The notes under the pieces are model-generated. The model was given only the letters and a program-made list of their open reading frames with translations. It searched no databases and was not told where the DNA came from. From Proteus terrae subsp. cibarius (GTDB lineage Bacteria > Pseudomonadota > Gammaproteobacteria > Enterobacterales > Enterobacteriaceae), in NCBI RefSeq assembly GCF_011045835.1, contig NZ_CP047350.1, positions 107,209 to 171,208 of the forward strand: a stretch of 64,000 nucleotides of DNA, written 5' to 3'. How positions within the stretch are numbered: position 1 is the first letter of the stretch; every line of letters begins with the position of its first letter. The translations under genes and the position numbers were made by a program. Positions 8,253 through 16,907 of this stretch are shown here, in pieces.

Positions 8253-9221
8253 ATGTCTCAATACTCTCAATTCTCAGTAAGCAAGGTTTTCGGTATGCCC
8301 AGCATTCCGGAGAAGGTAACGGCCATCGGCTACGCTGACGGTTCAAACCCTTTCATCCCTGCCACTGATACCAACTACGTTTTCCGCAAAGAGTTTCTGC
8401 GAGAGGTCTTGGCCTATCTCAAAGAGCCTGGCGGTGACGCATTGTTCGTAACCGGCCCTACCGGGTCTGGCAAAACCTCAGGTATCACCGAGATCGCTGG
8501 TCGTCTCAACTGGCCTGTTCAGCAAATCACTGCCCACGGGCGGATGGAGCTGACAGATCTGATTGGACATCACGCTCTGGTCGCGGAAAAGCCTGGTCAA
8601 CCACCTGTCATGAAGTTCATGTATGGACCTCTGGCAGTCGCTATGCGTGAAGGTCATCTGCTCCTCATCAACGAGGTGGATTTGGCCGACCCTGCCGAGC
8701 TGGCTGGTCTCAACGATGTCCTTGAAGGGCGTCCCCTTGTGATCGCTCAGAATGGCGGGGAAATCATCAAGCCGCACCCGATGTTTCGTGTGGTCGTTAC
8801 TGGTAACTCTACGGGGTCCGGTGATGCTTCTGGTTTGTACCAGGGGGTGATGATGCAGAACCTCGCAGCTATGGATCGCTATCGTTTCACCAAAGTAGGG
8901 TATGCGGATGAGGAAGCTGAACTCAGCATTCTTGGCCGTGTTACTCCGAAACTTCCGGAAAATGTGCGGAAGGGAATGGTTCGGATTGCTAATCAGGTCC
9001 GCAAACTGTTTCTTGGCGAAAACGGTGAAGATGGTCAGATCAGCGTCACCATGTCCACTCGGACGTTGGTGCGTTGGGCGAAACTGTCTCTAGCGTTCCG
9101 TGGTGCCCCAAATGCTCTTGAATACGCCCTGGATCAAGCTCTGCTTATCCGTGCGGCCAAAGAGGAGCGTGAAGCCATCCTGCGTGTTGCGAAGGATGTG
9201 TTCGGGGACCAATGGCGCTAA
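8253..9221 (+). CDS. cobS: CobS/MoxR-like AAA+ ATPase
   Basis: 322 residues. Walker A GPTGSGKT near residue 73, Walker B LLLINEVD near 135, sensor region VVVTGNSTGSG. This is the MoxR/CobS AAA+ class, which usually works with a von Willebrand A-domain partner. That partner is encoded at 14450 in the next unit. The cobalt-chelatase name is historical: no cobalamin genes are present, and a role in DNA or protein remodelling is more likely. Homologues sit with ssb/bet/exo in IncA/C plasmids and SXT-type elements. Confidence 0.8.
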   Translation: MSQYSQFSVSKVFGMPSIPEKVTAIGYADGSNPFIPATDTNYVFRKEFLREVLAYLKEPGGDALFVTGPTGSGKTSGITEIAGRLNWPVQQITAHGRMELTDLIGHHALVAEKPGQPPVMKFMYGPLAVAMREGHLLLINEVDLADPAELAGLNDVLEGRPLVIAQNGGEIIKPHPMFRVVVTGNSTGSGDASGLYQGVMMQNLAAMDRYRFTKVGYADEEAELSILGRVTPKLPENVRKGMVRIANQVRKLFLGENGEDGQISVTMSTRTLVRWAKLSLAFRGAPNALEYALDQALLIRAAKEEREAILRVAKDVFGDQWR

Positions 9222-9231
9222 GGGGTGACGC

Positions 9232-10140
9232 ATGAAGAAAAATGACTGTTTGTGCCGTCGTTACACTGCTAAAGAGTGGGGCAATGACGAAACCACAATA
9301 GAAGTCTTCATTGGCTACAAGTTGCTCCGGGAGCCCAGCTCCTCGGAGCCAGGCCAATTCACGATGGTCGAGCTACGCCGAACCGTCACTGATGGGAAAG
9401 CTGAAAATTGGTCTGAGACAAAGCTCGAAGGACCTTTTGAAGCTAACGGCCCAGACACGATCCCAATGTCCTACAAGGACAAAGAAAGCCAGTATGTGTC
9501 ACAGTTTCTCAGCCAGGGGTACACCTTTCTGGATGAGGTGCTGGTAAACGCAGAGACACAGACGGTGCTGGAAGGGGGGAATGTTTCAGCCGGACAAACA
9601 GCCAGCTTGGGATCTCTCAACTGGCTGTTATCTCCGCCCTCTGAGTTACCTCCAGGTGACATAAACCTCTTCAAAGGTTTTGTTGCTGGGGTTTTTGCCA
9701 AAGGAGCCGGTTTAATCGGCTTTGAGGTTGCTCGGAGCGAAGGCTCAAATGACTTGCTACCCAGTGTGCTGATGCGTACTGACAGCGGTTATGAGCTTGG
9801 GGTTAGCACTGGACTAGGCGAAAACACTATCCATCCAGCTACGCTGGAAGGCGCTGGTGAACTCCGCCCGGAACATGGTCACAAACCCCTGCTGATGTTG
9901 GTTTACCTGCAACAGCGTTTCGCGGATGACTTTTCAAACGTAGAGAAGCCGCTGGTGGCATTCTGTGATGAACAGGGTGATACCTTCGACTACGAGCGTT
10001 TTGATTCACTAAAACCCCTCATTGAACGGTTTGGTTTCAGCTACGACGAAGTAAGAGCAGATGCAGAAAGGCTTGGCCTTGTATCTGAGCTGATTCGCCT
10101 GGCAGAGATCGACGCCGAACAAGAGGATCACTTTTTTTAA
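9232..10140 (+). CDS. Acidic protein of unknown function downstream of cobS
   Basis: 302 residues, acidic, ending IDAEQEDHFF. It starts 10 bases after cobS with aaggggtgacgc as ribosome site and without a structured leader, so it is probably coupled to cobS. Three Gly-rich turns and strands suggest an all-beta N-terminal half. An acidic tail with terminal FF recalls tails that bind partner proteins, but no family was recognised. Confidence 0.65.
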   Translation: MKKNDCLCRRYTAKEWGNDETTIEVFIGYKLLREPSSSEPGQFTMVELRRTVTDGKAENWSETKLEGPFEANGPDTIPMSYKDKESQYVSQFLSQGYTFLDEVLVNAETQTVLEGGNVSAGQTASLGSLNWLLSPPSELPPGDINLFKGFVAGVFAKGAGLIGFEVARSEGSNDLLPSVLMRTDSGYELGVSTGLGENTIHPATLEGAGELRPEHGHKPLLMLVYLQQRFADDFSNVEKPLVAFCDEQGDTFDYERFDSLKPLIERFGFSYDEVRADAERLGLVSELIRLAEIDAEQEDHFF

Positions 10141-10203
10141 CCCTTACGGGGGCTTGCTCCCCGAAAGGGGCGTTGGCCCTCTCCAAATAACTTGGAGGTC
10201 ATG

Positions 10204-10731
10204 ATGTCTAAAGGCGTCAACAAAGTAATTCTGGTCGGTAATCTCGGTTCTGACCCGGAAATTCGCTACATGCCAAGCGGAACTGCCGTTGCCAACTTCA
10301 ACGTTGCAACAACGGATACGTGGCGCGATAAGCAGTCTGGCGAGCAAAGAGAGCATACTGAGTGGCACCGTATTGTGCTTAAAGGTCGTTTGGCAGAAGT
10401 CGCTGGTGAGTACCTGAAAAAGGGCTCCCAAGTCTATCTCGAAGGGAGCAACCGCACCCGGAAGTGGACTGACAGCCAACAAATCGAGCGCTACACCACC
10501 GAAGTACACTGCGTTGAAATGCAGATGCTTGGTGGTCGTGGAAATGCACCTCAGGACAACTCTCAACGTGCAGCGCCCCAAAAAGGGCAACGTACAGGAG
10601 CCGGTACGCAATCTGCTCCTGTGCAGCAATCAGCACCGCAAGGTGGTATGGGCGGAGGCTATGGTCCCGCTCCTGATGGCTGGGATGATGACATCCCGTT
10701 CATGCGGCTGCACCACTTGGCTGGCGGGTAA
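10204..10731 (+). CDS. ssb: Single-stranded DNA-binding protein
   Basis: 175 residues. OB-fold with [60 protein letters not shown]; a Gln/Gly-rich linker; then GWDDDIPF. Of two adjacent ATGs the second is better spaced from GGAGG. Oddly, the acidic DDDIPF tip, which normally ends the protein and binds repair proteins, is followed by nine residues (MRLHHLAGG). It sits with bet and exo, with which it would act in plasmid recombination. Confidence 0.92.
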   Translation: MSKGVNKVILVGNLGSDPEIRYMPSGTAVANFNVATTDTWRDKQSGEQREHTEWHRIVLKGRLAEVAGEYLKKGSQVYLEGSNRTRKWTDSQQIERYTTEVHCVEMQMLGGRGNAPQDNSQRAAPQKGQRTGAGTQSAPVQQSAPQGGMGGGYGPAPDGWDDDIPFMRLHHLAGG

Positions 10732-10748
10732 CACCGCCAACTCTTACT

Positions 10749-10825
10749 AAACCCCACGGGGGCACTCATGCCCCGAGGGGGTCATGGTGTCCTCAAACCG
10801 TTCATTCGTGAATTGGAGAAACACC
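10749..10825 (+). promoter_or_regulatory. Structured leader of bet
   Basis: Hairpin GGGGGC-ACTCAT-GCCCC. Segment B ATGGTGT pairs perfectly with ACACCAT at the start codon; its GTGTC can alternatively meet GGCAC of the hairpin. Confidence 0.65.
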
Positions 10826-11815
10826 ATGTCTGATAACAAATCTCTTGTAACCCGTATCGCAAGCCGGTTTGGCGTGGACACCCGAAAGTTCTATGAAACT
10901 TTGAAGGCGACCGCATTCAAGCAGCGAGATGGAAGTGCCCCGACCGATGAGCAGATGATGACGCTCCTGATCGTGGCTGAACAGTACGGTTTGAACCCTT
11001 TCACTCGGGAAATCTATGCGTTTCCTGACAAGCAAAATGGGATCATTCCGGTAGTAGGTGTTGATGGTTGGAGCCGCATCATCAACGAGCATCCCCAGTA
11101 TGATGGCGTCGAGTTCGTGTATTCGGACAAGATGGTCAGAATGCAGGGGGCGAAAGTTGACTGCCCTGAGTGGATTGAATGCGTGATTTACCGTAAGGAC
11201 AGATCTCGCCCTATCCGCATCAAGGAGTTCATTGATGAGGTGTACCGTGAACCGTTTCAGGGTCAAGGTCGCAATGGTGCTTACACTGTTGATGGCCCCT
11301 GGCAAACGCACACCAAGCGTCAACTCCGGCACAAGTCGCTGATCCAGTGTTCTCGTGTCGCATTTGGTTTCTCTGGTATTTATGACCAGGATGAAGCTGA
11401 ACGCATCCGTGAAATGGAGCAGGCATCGGCCATTAACCCGGCTATTGCCAATCTCCCTTCACCATCTCAAGTTCAAAGCCAAGAGCCTTTGGCTATTGAG
11501 CACAAAGAGCTTGACCCGATCCTAACCAAACTCGCAAATCGCGCCATTGCTGAAAACGCATGGTCTGCGGCGCATGAGTATGTGAAGGGACGGTATGAAG
11601 GTTCGGAACTGCAATATGCGACTCAATTCCTTCGTGACAAGGAGATGGATCAAATGGAGCCTCCGAAACCTGACTACCAGGAAGCGCACGAGCAAGAGTC
11701 CGCCGCTGGTGGTTCTGCAAATGCTGAACCTGGTGCCGAAGAAATGCCGCCTTTGAGTGACGAGGACATGATCCCTGTTACAGAAGAGGAGGGCGCGGAA
11801 GGCAGTTACTACTAA
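10826..11815 (+). CDS. bet: Bet-like single-strand annealing protein (RecT/Red-beta type)
   Basis: 329 residues from the ATG with GGAG at -10; an upstream frame from 10784 lies in the leader. Core: LLIVAEQYGLNPFTREIYAFPDKQNGIIPVVGVDGWSRIIN, then KVDCPEWIECVIYRKDRSRPIRIKEFIDEVYR and QTHTKRQLRHKSLIQCSRVAFGFSGIYDQDEA, the signature of phage Bet proteins. An acidic, Pro-rich C-terminal tail (residues 285-329) follows. It anneals ssDNA during homologous recombination and works with the exonuclease encoded next. Confidence 0.93.
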   Translation: MSDNKSLVTRIASRFGVDTRKFYETLKATAFKQRDGSAPTDEQMMTLLIVAEQYGLNPFTREIYAFPDKQNGIIPVVGVDGWSRIINEHPQYDGVEFVYSDKMVRMQGAKVDCPEWIECVIYRKDRSRPIRIKEFIDEVYREPFQGQGRNGAYTVDGPWQTHTKRQLRHKSLIQCSRVAFGFSGIYDQDEAERIREMEQASAINPAIANLPSPSQVQSQEPLAIEHKELDPILTKLANRAIAENAWSAAHEYVKGRYEGSELQYATQFLRDKEMDQMEPPKPDYQEAHEQESAAGGSANAEPGAEEMPPLSDEDMIPVTEEEGAEGSYY

Positions 11816-11877
11816 CCCCAACGGGGGGGACTCCCCCGCTGGGGGAGATCTCCCTCCTAACCATTGGAGAGAGGTCC

Positions 11878-12888
11878 ATGAAAATAGTCAACCTATCGCA
11901 ACGAGAGGAAGATTGGCTTGATTGGCGGCGTCAAGGTGTAACAGCCACTGACGCCGCTATCCTGCTCAATCGGTCTCCGTACAAAACACGATGGAGACTG
12001 TGGGCCGAGAAGACTGGGTATGCGCGTGAAGTCGATCTGAGTCTTAATCCGCTGGTTCGCCGGGGGATAGAAAACGAAGATGCTGCAAGACGCGCTTTCG
12101 AGGAGAAGTATGATGACATGCTGCTCCCCGCCTGTGTCGAATCGGTTCAATACCCGCTCATGAGGGCCTCCCTGGATGGCCTGAGAGATAACGGGGAGCC
12201 CGTCGAGCTGAAAAGCCCGAGTGCGACTGTCTGGGAAGATGTTTGTGCTGAGAAAGCAAACAGCAAGGCATACCAGCTTTATTACCCGCAGGTGCAACAC
12301 CAGCTCCTGGTAACGGGGGCCAAGCAAGGCTGGTTAGTCTTCTACTTTGAAGGTCAGATTCAGGAGTTTCCAATACTCCGAGACGAAGCCATGATTCAAG
12401 AAATCTTGGCCGAGGCTAAAAAGTTCTGGCAACAGGTAGTAGACAAGAAGGAGCCCGACAAAGATCCAGAGAGAGACCTGTACATACCGCAAGGTGAAGA
12501 GGTCAACCGTTGGATTGCTGCTGCTGAGGAATACCGCCTCTATGATGCTGAGATTCAGGAGCTGAAACAGCGACTGTCTGAGCTTCAAGAAAGGCAAAAG
12601 CCTCATCTCGACACCATGAAGTCCCTCATGGGGGAATACTTCCATGCCGACTACTGCGGTGTGATGGTAACGAGATACAAAGCGGCTGGCCGGGTAGACT
12701 ACAAAAAGCTGTTGGCTGATAAGGCGTCAGGCGTGAAGCCTGAGGATGTTGACCAGTACAGAGAGAAGTCATCAGAGCGGTGCCGTGTAACGGTTACTGG
12801 CTCTGTGAAGCCACGGTACATTGTTGATGAGGACGTGCTTGCTCCTCTTGATGATTTGCCGGAAGAAGTAGAGACGTTCTACTGGTGA
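11878..12888 (+). CDS. exo: Exo, YqaJ/lambda-type alkaline exonuclease
   Basis: 336 residues. YqaJ recombinase fold: REEDWLDWRRQGVTATDAAILL at the N-terminus, RRGIENEDAARRAFEEKYD, catalytic ASLDGL...VELKSPS (D and E-x-K) around residues 100-112, YYPQVQHQLLVTG with Gln/Tyr, and a C-terminal coiled coil (QELKQRLSELQERQK). It degrades 5' strands from dsDNA ends to give 3' tails for Bet. Last gene of the second unit; a hairpin GTGGGGGA-TTTT-CCCCCGC follows. Confidence 0.93.
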   Translation: MKIVNLSQREEDWLDWRRQGVTATDAAILLNRSPYKTRWRLWAEKTGYAREVDLSLNPLVRRGIENEDAARRAFEEKYDDMLLPACVESVQYPLMRASLDGLRDNGEPVELKSPSATVWEDVCAEKANSKAYQLYYPQVQHQLLVTGAKQGWLVFYFEGQIQEFPILRDEAMIQEILAEAKKFWQQVVDKKEPDKDPERDLYIPQGEEVNRWIAAAEEYRLYDAEIQELKQRLSELQERQKPHLDTMKSLMGEYFHADYCGVMVTRYKAAGRVDYKKLLADKASGVKPEDVDQYREKSSERCRVTVTGSVKPRYIVDEDVLAPLDDLPEEVETFYW

Positions 12889-12889
12889 G

Positions 12890-12944
12890 TGGGGGATTTT
12901 CCCCCGCTTTCCCTTGGGGATTCTGGGAGTCTCCAACGGAAAGC
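12890..12944 (+). terminator. End-of-unit hairpins after exo
   Basis: TGGGGGA-tttt-CCCCCG is followed directly by a second inverted repeat GCTTTCC(12906-12912)...GGAAAGC(12938-12944), then aagattttg. The same G-run/C-run hairpin plus GCTTTCC arrangement ends the units before 21200 and 24984, with related forms before 16787 and 32470. No strong T-tract, so termination is inferred. Confidence 0.45.
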
Positions 12945-12945
12945 A

Positions 12946-13066
12946 AGATTTTGTTCTCTTCGGAGAGCGAAAAGTGCGATAGCTGGTCGCCAAAAACAAA
13001 CAGCAAATTAACGTTAATTTACTAGCCCAACCGGGCGCATCCGCCCGGTTCGGGACGTGGTGCGCC
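12946..13066 (+). repeat. 121-bp exact direct repeat, copy B
   Basis: Identical to 8111-8231. The flanks differ on both sides, so the copied segment is the regulatory element itself. Confidence 0.85.
12955..13004 (+). ncRNA. Two-hairpin/pseudoknot element, copy 3
   Basis: Sequence identical to copy 2: CTCT-TCGG-AGAG, GCGA-TAGCTGG-TCGC, CAAAAACAAACAGC. Followed by the palindrome AAATTAACGTTAATTT at 13005-13020. Heads the DUF3150/CobT-like unit. Confidence 0.65.
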
Positions 13067-13087
13067 CCCAACTTTTTGGAGTGCATC
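13026..13087 (+). promoter_or_regulatory. Structured leader of gene 13088
   Basis: Hairpin ACCGGGC-GCATCC-GCCCGGT; segment B GGTGC pairs with loop GCATC or with GCATC immediately before the ATG (ttggagtgcatc). Loop and ribosome-site arm carry the same GCATC. Confidence 0.75.
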
Positions 13088-14365
13088 ATGACTAAAGTGA
13101 ACCATCTACAAAGCCTCTGTGTTATCCACGTAGACTTTGACATCTGGAGTGGACAAACCCGTTTGTCTGCATCTGATCTCAAGCTGGGCGAGGGTGGTGA
13201 AATTCCACCTGAGAAAGTAGCTCAACTGGGAAGTAAGAAGATCTGTGATCCGGCTAAGCTGAAAGGCTTTCATCGCCTGAAAACAGAAACTCGTCGCCTC
13301 CTGCTGAAATTCGGTATGCCGTTCATGAACGGATTTGCCGTACCCGTCAGCAAGACCGATGAAATCTGTAACAAGCTGAATGACATAAACTTTCAGTTTA
13401 ACCAACTGAAACAGGATTTCATCAAAGGTTACAACAAAGCCGTGGATGAATGGTGTCAGGAGAACCCTGAGTATGAACGAGCTATCCGTGCCGGAGCCCT
13501 TCCAAAGGAAACGGTCGAGGAGCGGATTGGCTTTGAGTACCAGGTGTTCATGATCCAGCCTGTGAACGAAGATGAGGCCAACGCCAAACGCCTTAACCGC
13601 AAGGTTGAGCGCTTGGGTGACGATCTCATCTCCGAAGTGGTTCAGGAAGCGAATAAGTTCTATATGGAACGTTTGGCCGGTCGAGACCAATGTGCGGTCA
13701 CTACTCGGCAGACACTCCGTAACATCCGCGACAAGGTGGATGGGCTTAGCTTCCTGAACAGCGCTTTTAACCCTCTGGTCAAGCTGCTCGACCAAACCCT
13801 CCGGGGATACGAGCAACATGCCGATGGCCGAAACATCGTTGCGCCTTTCTTTTATCAGGTCGTGGCCGCAGTGCTGATCATGAGCGAGAGGGACCGCATC
13901 GAGCAGTATGCCAATGGCTCGATTACTGTAGAGGGCATGGCTAATGACATTGGCGGTTCGGGAGCCCAGATGGGGGACCGTTCTAAAGATGAAAAGGCCG
14001 AACAGAAAAGCGATAAAGCCGGTGAGCTTATCCCTGCAACAGAGGGTGGCGAAACCAAGCAGCAACAGGTAGGTGGTACTGAATCTGTTCAATCAGAACA
14101 GACTAACAGCGGTGGTAACGCTGTTGACCTGGATGAAGACATCGACAACTTCTTCAAGAGTTTTGCAGAACGAGGCGAGGGTGAATCGGAAGATGAATCC
14201 AATGCCGGTGATGTGGTTCGAGAAGAGCGCGTTGATGTTGAGGATGAGCCGGTTTTGCCTGAGGAAACTCCGGTAGAGCAAGAGCCTGTCCAAGAGGAGC
14301 CGACAGAGGAGCCTCTCAACCAGGAGCTGCCTAAAACTGACGACGATGGCGACTATTTCTTCTAA
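13088..14365 (+). CDS. DUF3150-like protein
   Basis: 425 residues from the ATG with TTGGAG at -12; an in-frame TTG at 13076 is in the leader. Residues 1-280 are mixed alpha-helical with no catalytic motif I can name. The last 130 residues are acidic and low-complexity and end DDDGDYFF. Homologues I recall as DUF3150 occur beside cobS and cobT-like genes in IncA/C plasmids, which supports the call. It likely forms a complex with the AAA+ and vWA proteins. Confidence 0.6.
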   Translation: MTKVNHLQSLCVIHVDFDIWSGQTRLSASDLKLGEGGEIPPEKVAQLGSKKICDPAKLKGFHRLKTETRRLLLKFGMPFMNGFAVPVSKTDEICNKLNDINFQFNQLKQDFIKGYNKAVDEWCQENPEYERAIRAGALPKETVEERIGFEYQVFMIQPVNEDEANAKRLNRKVERLGDDLISEVVQEANKFYMERLAGRDQCAVTTRQTLRNIRDKVDGLSFLNSAFNPLVKLLDQTLRGYEQHADGRNIVAPFFYQVVAAVLIMSERDRIEQYANGSITVEGMANDIGGSGAQMGDRSKDEKAEQKSDKAGELIPATEGGETKQQQVGGTESVQSEQTNSGGNAVDLDEDIDNFFKSFAERGEGESEDESNAGDVVREERVDVEDEPVLPEETPVEQEPVQEEPTEEPLNQELPKTDDDGDYFF

Positions 14366-14449
14366 TAGTCACTTCAACTAAACCGACCCGGAGGGGATAG
14401 CCATTCCCTCCAGGGGTGGACTATCTCCTTCCCTACCAGGAGAAAAGAT

Positions 14450-16246
14450 ATGTCCAAAAAACGCACCATTTACAGCGCTCTACCAATCGTGGCCGCAGCC
14501 TATGGTGAAAAACTCGGTGTCAAAGTCGCCATCGGTAACGATGACGCATACACCGATGGTAAGACCATCGTGGTTCCGAATATCCCCGACGACTATCCTC
14601 ACATGGATGCTGTCTGGGGGTATTTGGCCCATGAAGCAGCCCATGTCCGGTTTACGGACTTTGGTGTTGAGCGCCGCAGAGGTCTTCATGCTGAGTTGTC
14701 CAACGTTTTGGAGGACTGCCGCATAGAACGGGCCATGATGGAACTCTTCCCCGGTACGTCGCAGACCCTGAATGAGGTTGCTCGCTATATGGCTCAAGCT
14801 GGTCATTACGAGCACGTCACAGACAAAGAGGCCCCTGCCTCCATTCTGACAGGGTTTTGTTTGTACTGGTTGCAAACCAAGGCTGTAGGGCAATCCGTCC
14901 TTCAACCCTATCTCGATTCGGCTACCCCCGTATTCGAGCGCGTGTTCCCTCAGGGTGTTGTTGTTCGGCTGAACGCTTTACTGCGTAAGGCTGTGAACAC
15001 TAAGTCAACCGCAGAGGTGACATCCTTGGCCGACCAAATCATCAAGATGATCGAGGAGGAAAAGGAGAAAGAAGAGCAAAAGCCCCTGAATGGTCAGGAT
15101 GGTAACAACCAGCAGAATGCTGGTGGCAACCAACCTCAGAACAGTCAGGGCGGAAGTGGTAACGATCAAAACCAAGGGCCTGATGCCAATGGTGGTGATC
15201 AGCAAGGTAAAGACCAGAAGCAAGACGATGCTAACGGGAAATCTGATCCGAAAGGACAGGGCGACCAAGGCAAGTCGGATACTGATGGTGGCAGCAAGGC
15301 AGGACAAAGCCAGGCTGGTGGCAATTCTGACGCGGCGAAACAAGACGCGGCCAAAATGCTCCAGCAGGTTCTGAATGCCGGTGCCGGTGATTTGCGTGGT
15401 GACGCGCATGATGCACTTAAAGCCGAGCTCAACCGGGTGGCTCAAGATAAGGGGGACAGTAGCTATATGACTGTTCGCTCTGCTGTGAACACCCAGGACA
15501 ACCCTGCTGTTGGCAAAAGCCTGGTAGGGGATGTGAAGAGCACCACTTCAAAGATAAGAACGCAGCTCTACGGATTGGTCCAGGCCAGCCAGCGAGTTGC
15601 TCACCGTAACCAACGATCAGGGAAGCGTGTGGATGCTCGGAAACTACATCGTGTAGTGACGGGTGATACCCGCGTATTCCTCAAGCCGGAAGCCAAGAAA
15701 CGCCCTAATACGGCGGTTCACATCCTGGTTGATATGAGCTCCTCGATGGCCTACAAGGCCGCCAATGGAAAGGAGCGTCAAGACATTGCGCGGGAAGCGT
15801 CCTTGGCTATTTCGATGGCTCTGGAAGCAATACCCGGCGTAAACCCGGCAGTCACCTTTTTTGGTGGCAACCGGAACCAGCCAGTGTTCAGTGTCGTGAA
15901 GCATGGAGATACGGTTCAGAATCGGGCCGGTCGGTTTGGGTTCAAAGCAACTGGCGGTACGCCTATGGCGGAAGCTATGTGGTATGCAGCTTTTGAACTC
16001 ACCAAGACCCGTGAAGAGCGAAAAATGTTGATCGTAGTGACTGACGGGCAGCCTCAAAGCGCCCCGGCATGTCGCTCAGTGATTGACCTCTGTGAACGAA
16101 GCGATGTTGAGGTGATCGGCATAGGGGTAGAGACTACCGCAGTGTCAGGACTGTTCCAAAAGAACATTGTCATTGATGATGCGGCAGCTCTGCAACGCAC
16201 ACTGTTTAAGTTGATGGAGCGGTCATTGACTGCTTTTGCAGCTTAA
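14450..16246 (+). CDS. cobT: CobT-like von Willebrand A-domain protein with HEXXH motif
   Basis: 598 residues in three parts. Residues 1-200 include YLAHEAAHVRFTDFG, a zinc-peptidase-like HEXXH. Residues 205-300 are a Gly/Gln/Asp/Asn-rich low-complexity linker. Residues 420-598 are a vWA domain with an intact MIDAS: DMSSS, TGGTP and VVTDG. CobT/vWA proteins pair with MoxR/CobS AAA+ ATPases, here encoded at 8253. The pair resembles a chaperone or remodelling machine acting on plasmid DNA-processing proteins; no substrate can be inferred. Confidence 0.75.
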   Translation: MSKKRTIYSALPIVAAAYGEKLGVKVAIGNDDAYTDGKTIVVPNIPDDYPHMDAVWGYLAHEAAHVRFTDFGVERRRGLHAELSNVLEDCRIERAMMELFPGTSQTLNEVARYMAQAGHYEHVTDKEAPASILTGFCLYWLQTKAVGQSVLQPYLDSATPVFERVFPQGVVVRLNALLRKAVNTKSTAEVTSLADQIIKMIEEEKEKEEQKPLNGQDGNNQQNAGGNQPQNSQGGSGNDQNQGPDANGGDQQGKDQKQDDANGKSDPKGQGDQGKSDTDGGSKAGQSQAGGNSDAAKQDAAKMLQQVLNAGAGDLRGDAHDALKAELNRVAQDKGDSSYMTVRSAVNTQDNPAVGKSLVGDVKSTTSKIRTQLYGLVQASQRVAHRNQRSGKRVDARKLHRVVTGDTRVFLKPEAKKRPNTAVHILVDMSSSMAYKAANGKERQDIAREASLAISMALEAIPGVNPAVTFFGGNRNQPVFSVVKHGDTVQNRAGRFGFKATGGTPMAEAMWYAAFELTKTREERKMLIVVTDGQPQSAPACRSVIDLCERSDVEVIGIGVETTAVSGLFQKNIVIDDAAALQRTLFKLMERSLTAFAA

Positions 16247-16254
16247 CAGGAAGT

Positions 16255-16300
16255 GAAACGACAAACGGCTATCCCTTCGGGGGTGGCCGTTTTTATTTGG
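16255..16300 (+). terminator. Hairpin between the vWA gene and gene 16308
   Basis: ACGGCTATCC-cttc-GGGGGTGGCCGT followed by TTTTTATT, terminator-like. As gene 16308 starts directly after with ttggagagtct, it may instead be a simplified leader or an attenuator. Confidence 0.5.
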
Positions 16301-16307
16301 AGAGTCT

Positions 16308-16643
16308 ATGAACCAATTCCATTCATCTTTGGATTTGTATCATCGGAACAAAGGTAGAAGGGCTACAGTGCCGGAGACGCCTTTTTTACTGCTTGCTAAG
16401 CGCATTCCTCCGATGTACTGGAGACTGTTCCAGGGTGTTACTTTGGATAGTCGTATGGGATACACAGGCAGGCGGCAGTTCCACAGTCTTGGGCAAGCAA
16501 TCGACTGGGCAAAGTCATCAGTTGGCGATTCCTGGTCAAATAAGCGCTTTCACAAGCCGGTAGGCCTCGATGTATTGCTGGCCTGTACTGCGAGTAAGGT
16601 GCCTGAACATCTGGTCGAAGAACTGAAAAGACGGGGCAGTTGA
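16308..16643 (+). CDS. Small basic protein, unknown function
   Basis: 111 residues, basic, with YHRNKGRRATVPETPFLLLAKRIPPMYWRLFQG at the N-terminus and VPEHLVEELKRRGS at the end. No signal or membrane segment. Not recognised. Ribosome site TTGGAGAG. Last gene of the third unit. Confidence 0.6.
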   Translation: MNQFHSSLDLYHRNKGRRATVPETPFLLLAKRIPPMYWRLFQGVTLDSRMGYTGRRQFHSLGQAIDWAKSSVGDSWSNKRFHKPVGLDVLLACTASKVPEHLVEELKRRGS

Positions 16644-16660
16644 TGCGTCTTTGAGCTTTG

Positions 16661-16675
16661 CACCCGAAAAGGGCA
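16661..16675 (+). promoter_or_regulatory. Candidate AcaCD/FlhDC-type operator before the fourth unit
   Basis: CACCCGAAAAGGGCA followed by gtttgagcgttcctg, about 110 bases before pseudoknot element copy 4. Confidence 0.5.
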
Positions 16676-16738
16676 GTTTGAGCGTTCCTGTTCACACAGC
16701 TCTCGTGGAACAATCAAAGTGAGGAGGGAATACCCTCC

Positions 16739-16779
16739 CACTTTCTCAGAGGCCTTCATTGAGGGTTGCTGAGAAAGTG
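16739..16779 (+). repeat. Long inverted repeat preceding pseudoknot element copy 4
   Basis: CACTTTCTCAG (16739-16749) and CTGAGAAAGTG (16769-16779), perfect 11-bp arms, then aattttg. A GGAGGG-aata-CCCTCC hairpin lies just upstream. Confidence 0.65.
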
Positions 16780-16786
16780 AATTTTG

Positions 16787-16836
16787 TCCTCTCTGAGGGC
16801 GAAACGTGCGATAGCTGGTCGCCAAAAACAAACAGC
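16787..16836 (+). ncRNA. Two-hairpin/pseudoknot element, copy 4
   Basis: Hairpin 1 CCTC-TCT-GAGG, then GCGA-TAGCTGG-TCGC, then CAAAAACAAACAGC. Confidence 0.65.
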
Positions 16837-16850
16837 ATTCAACCTCAGCC

Positions 16851-16907
16851 TAAGGGCGCACTGCGCCTGACAGGCTCTGTGTGCCCAAGTTACTTTAAGG
16901 AGCACAC
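16851..16907 (+). promoter_or_regulatory. Structured leader of gene 16908
   Basis: GGCGC-act-GCGCC hairpin; segment B TGTGTGC pairs perfectly with GCACACA spanning the start codon, enclosing AAGGAG. Confidence 0.65.

Noticed and set aside
13106..14092. Leftward frame of 328 codons opposite the DUF3150-like gene
   Set aside because: Antisense shadow; the forward frame has a leader, ribosome site and codon use consistent with neighbours.
14450..16246. Genuine cobalamin biosynthesis (cobalt chelatase)
   Set aside because: No CobN or other cobalamin genes are present; CobS/CobT resemblance reflects the general AAA+/vWA partnership.
16255..16300. All GC hairpins in the 7-36 kb block as simple intrinsic terminators
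   Set aside because: Most lack a T-tract, are followed within 30-40 bases by a ribosome site paired to them, and stand between genes of the same unit. Only those at 29262 and 35870 look like ordinary terminators; 16255 is ambiguous.
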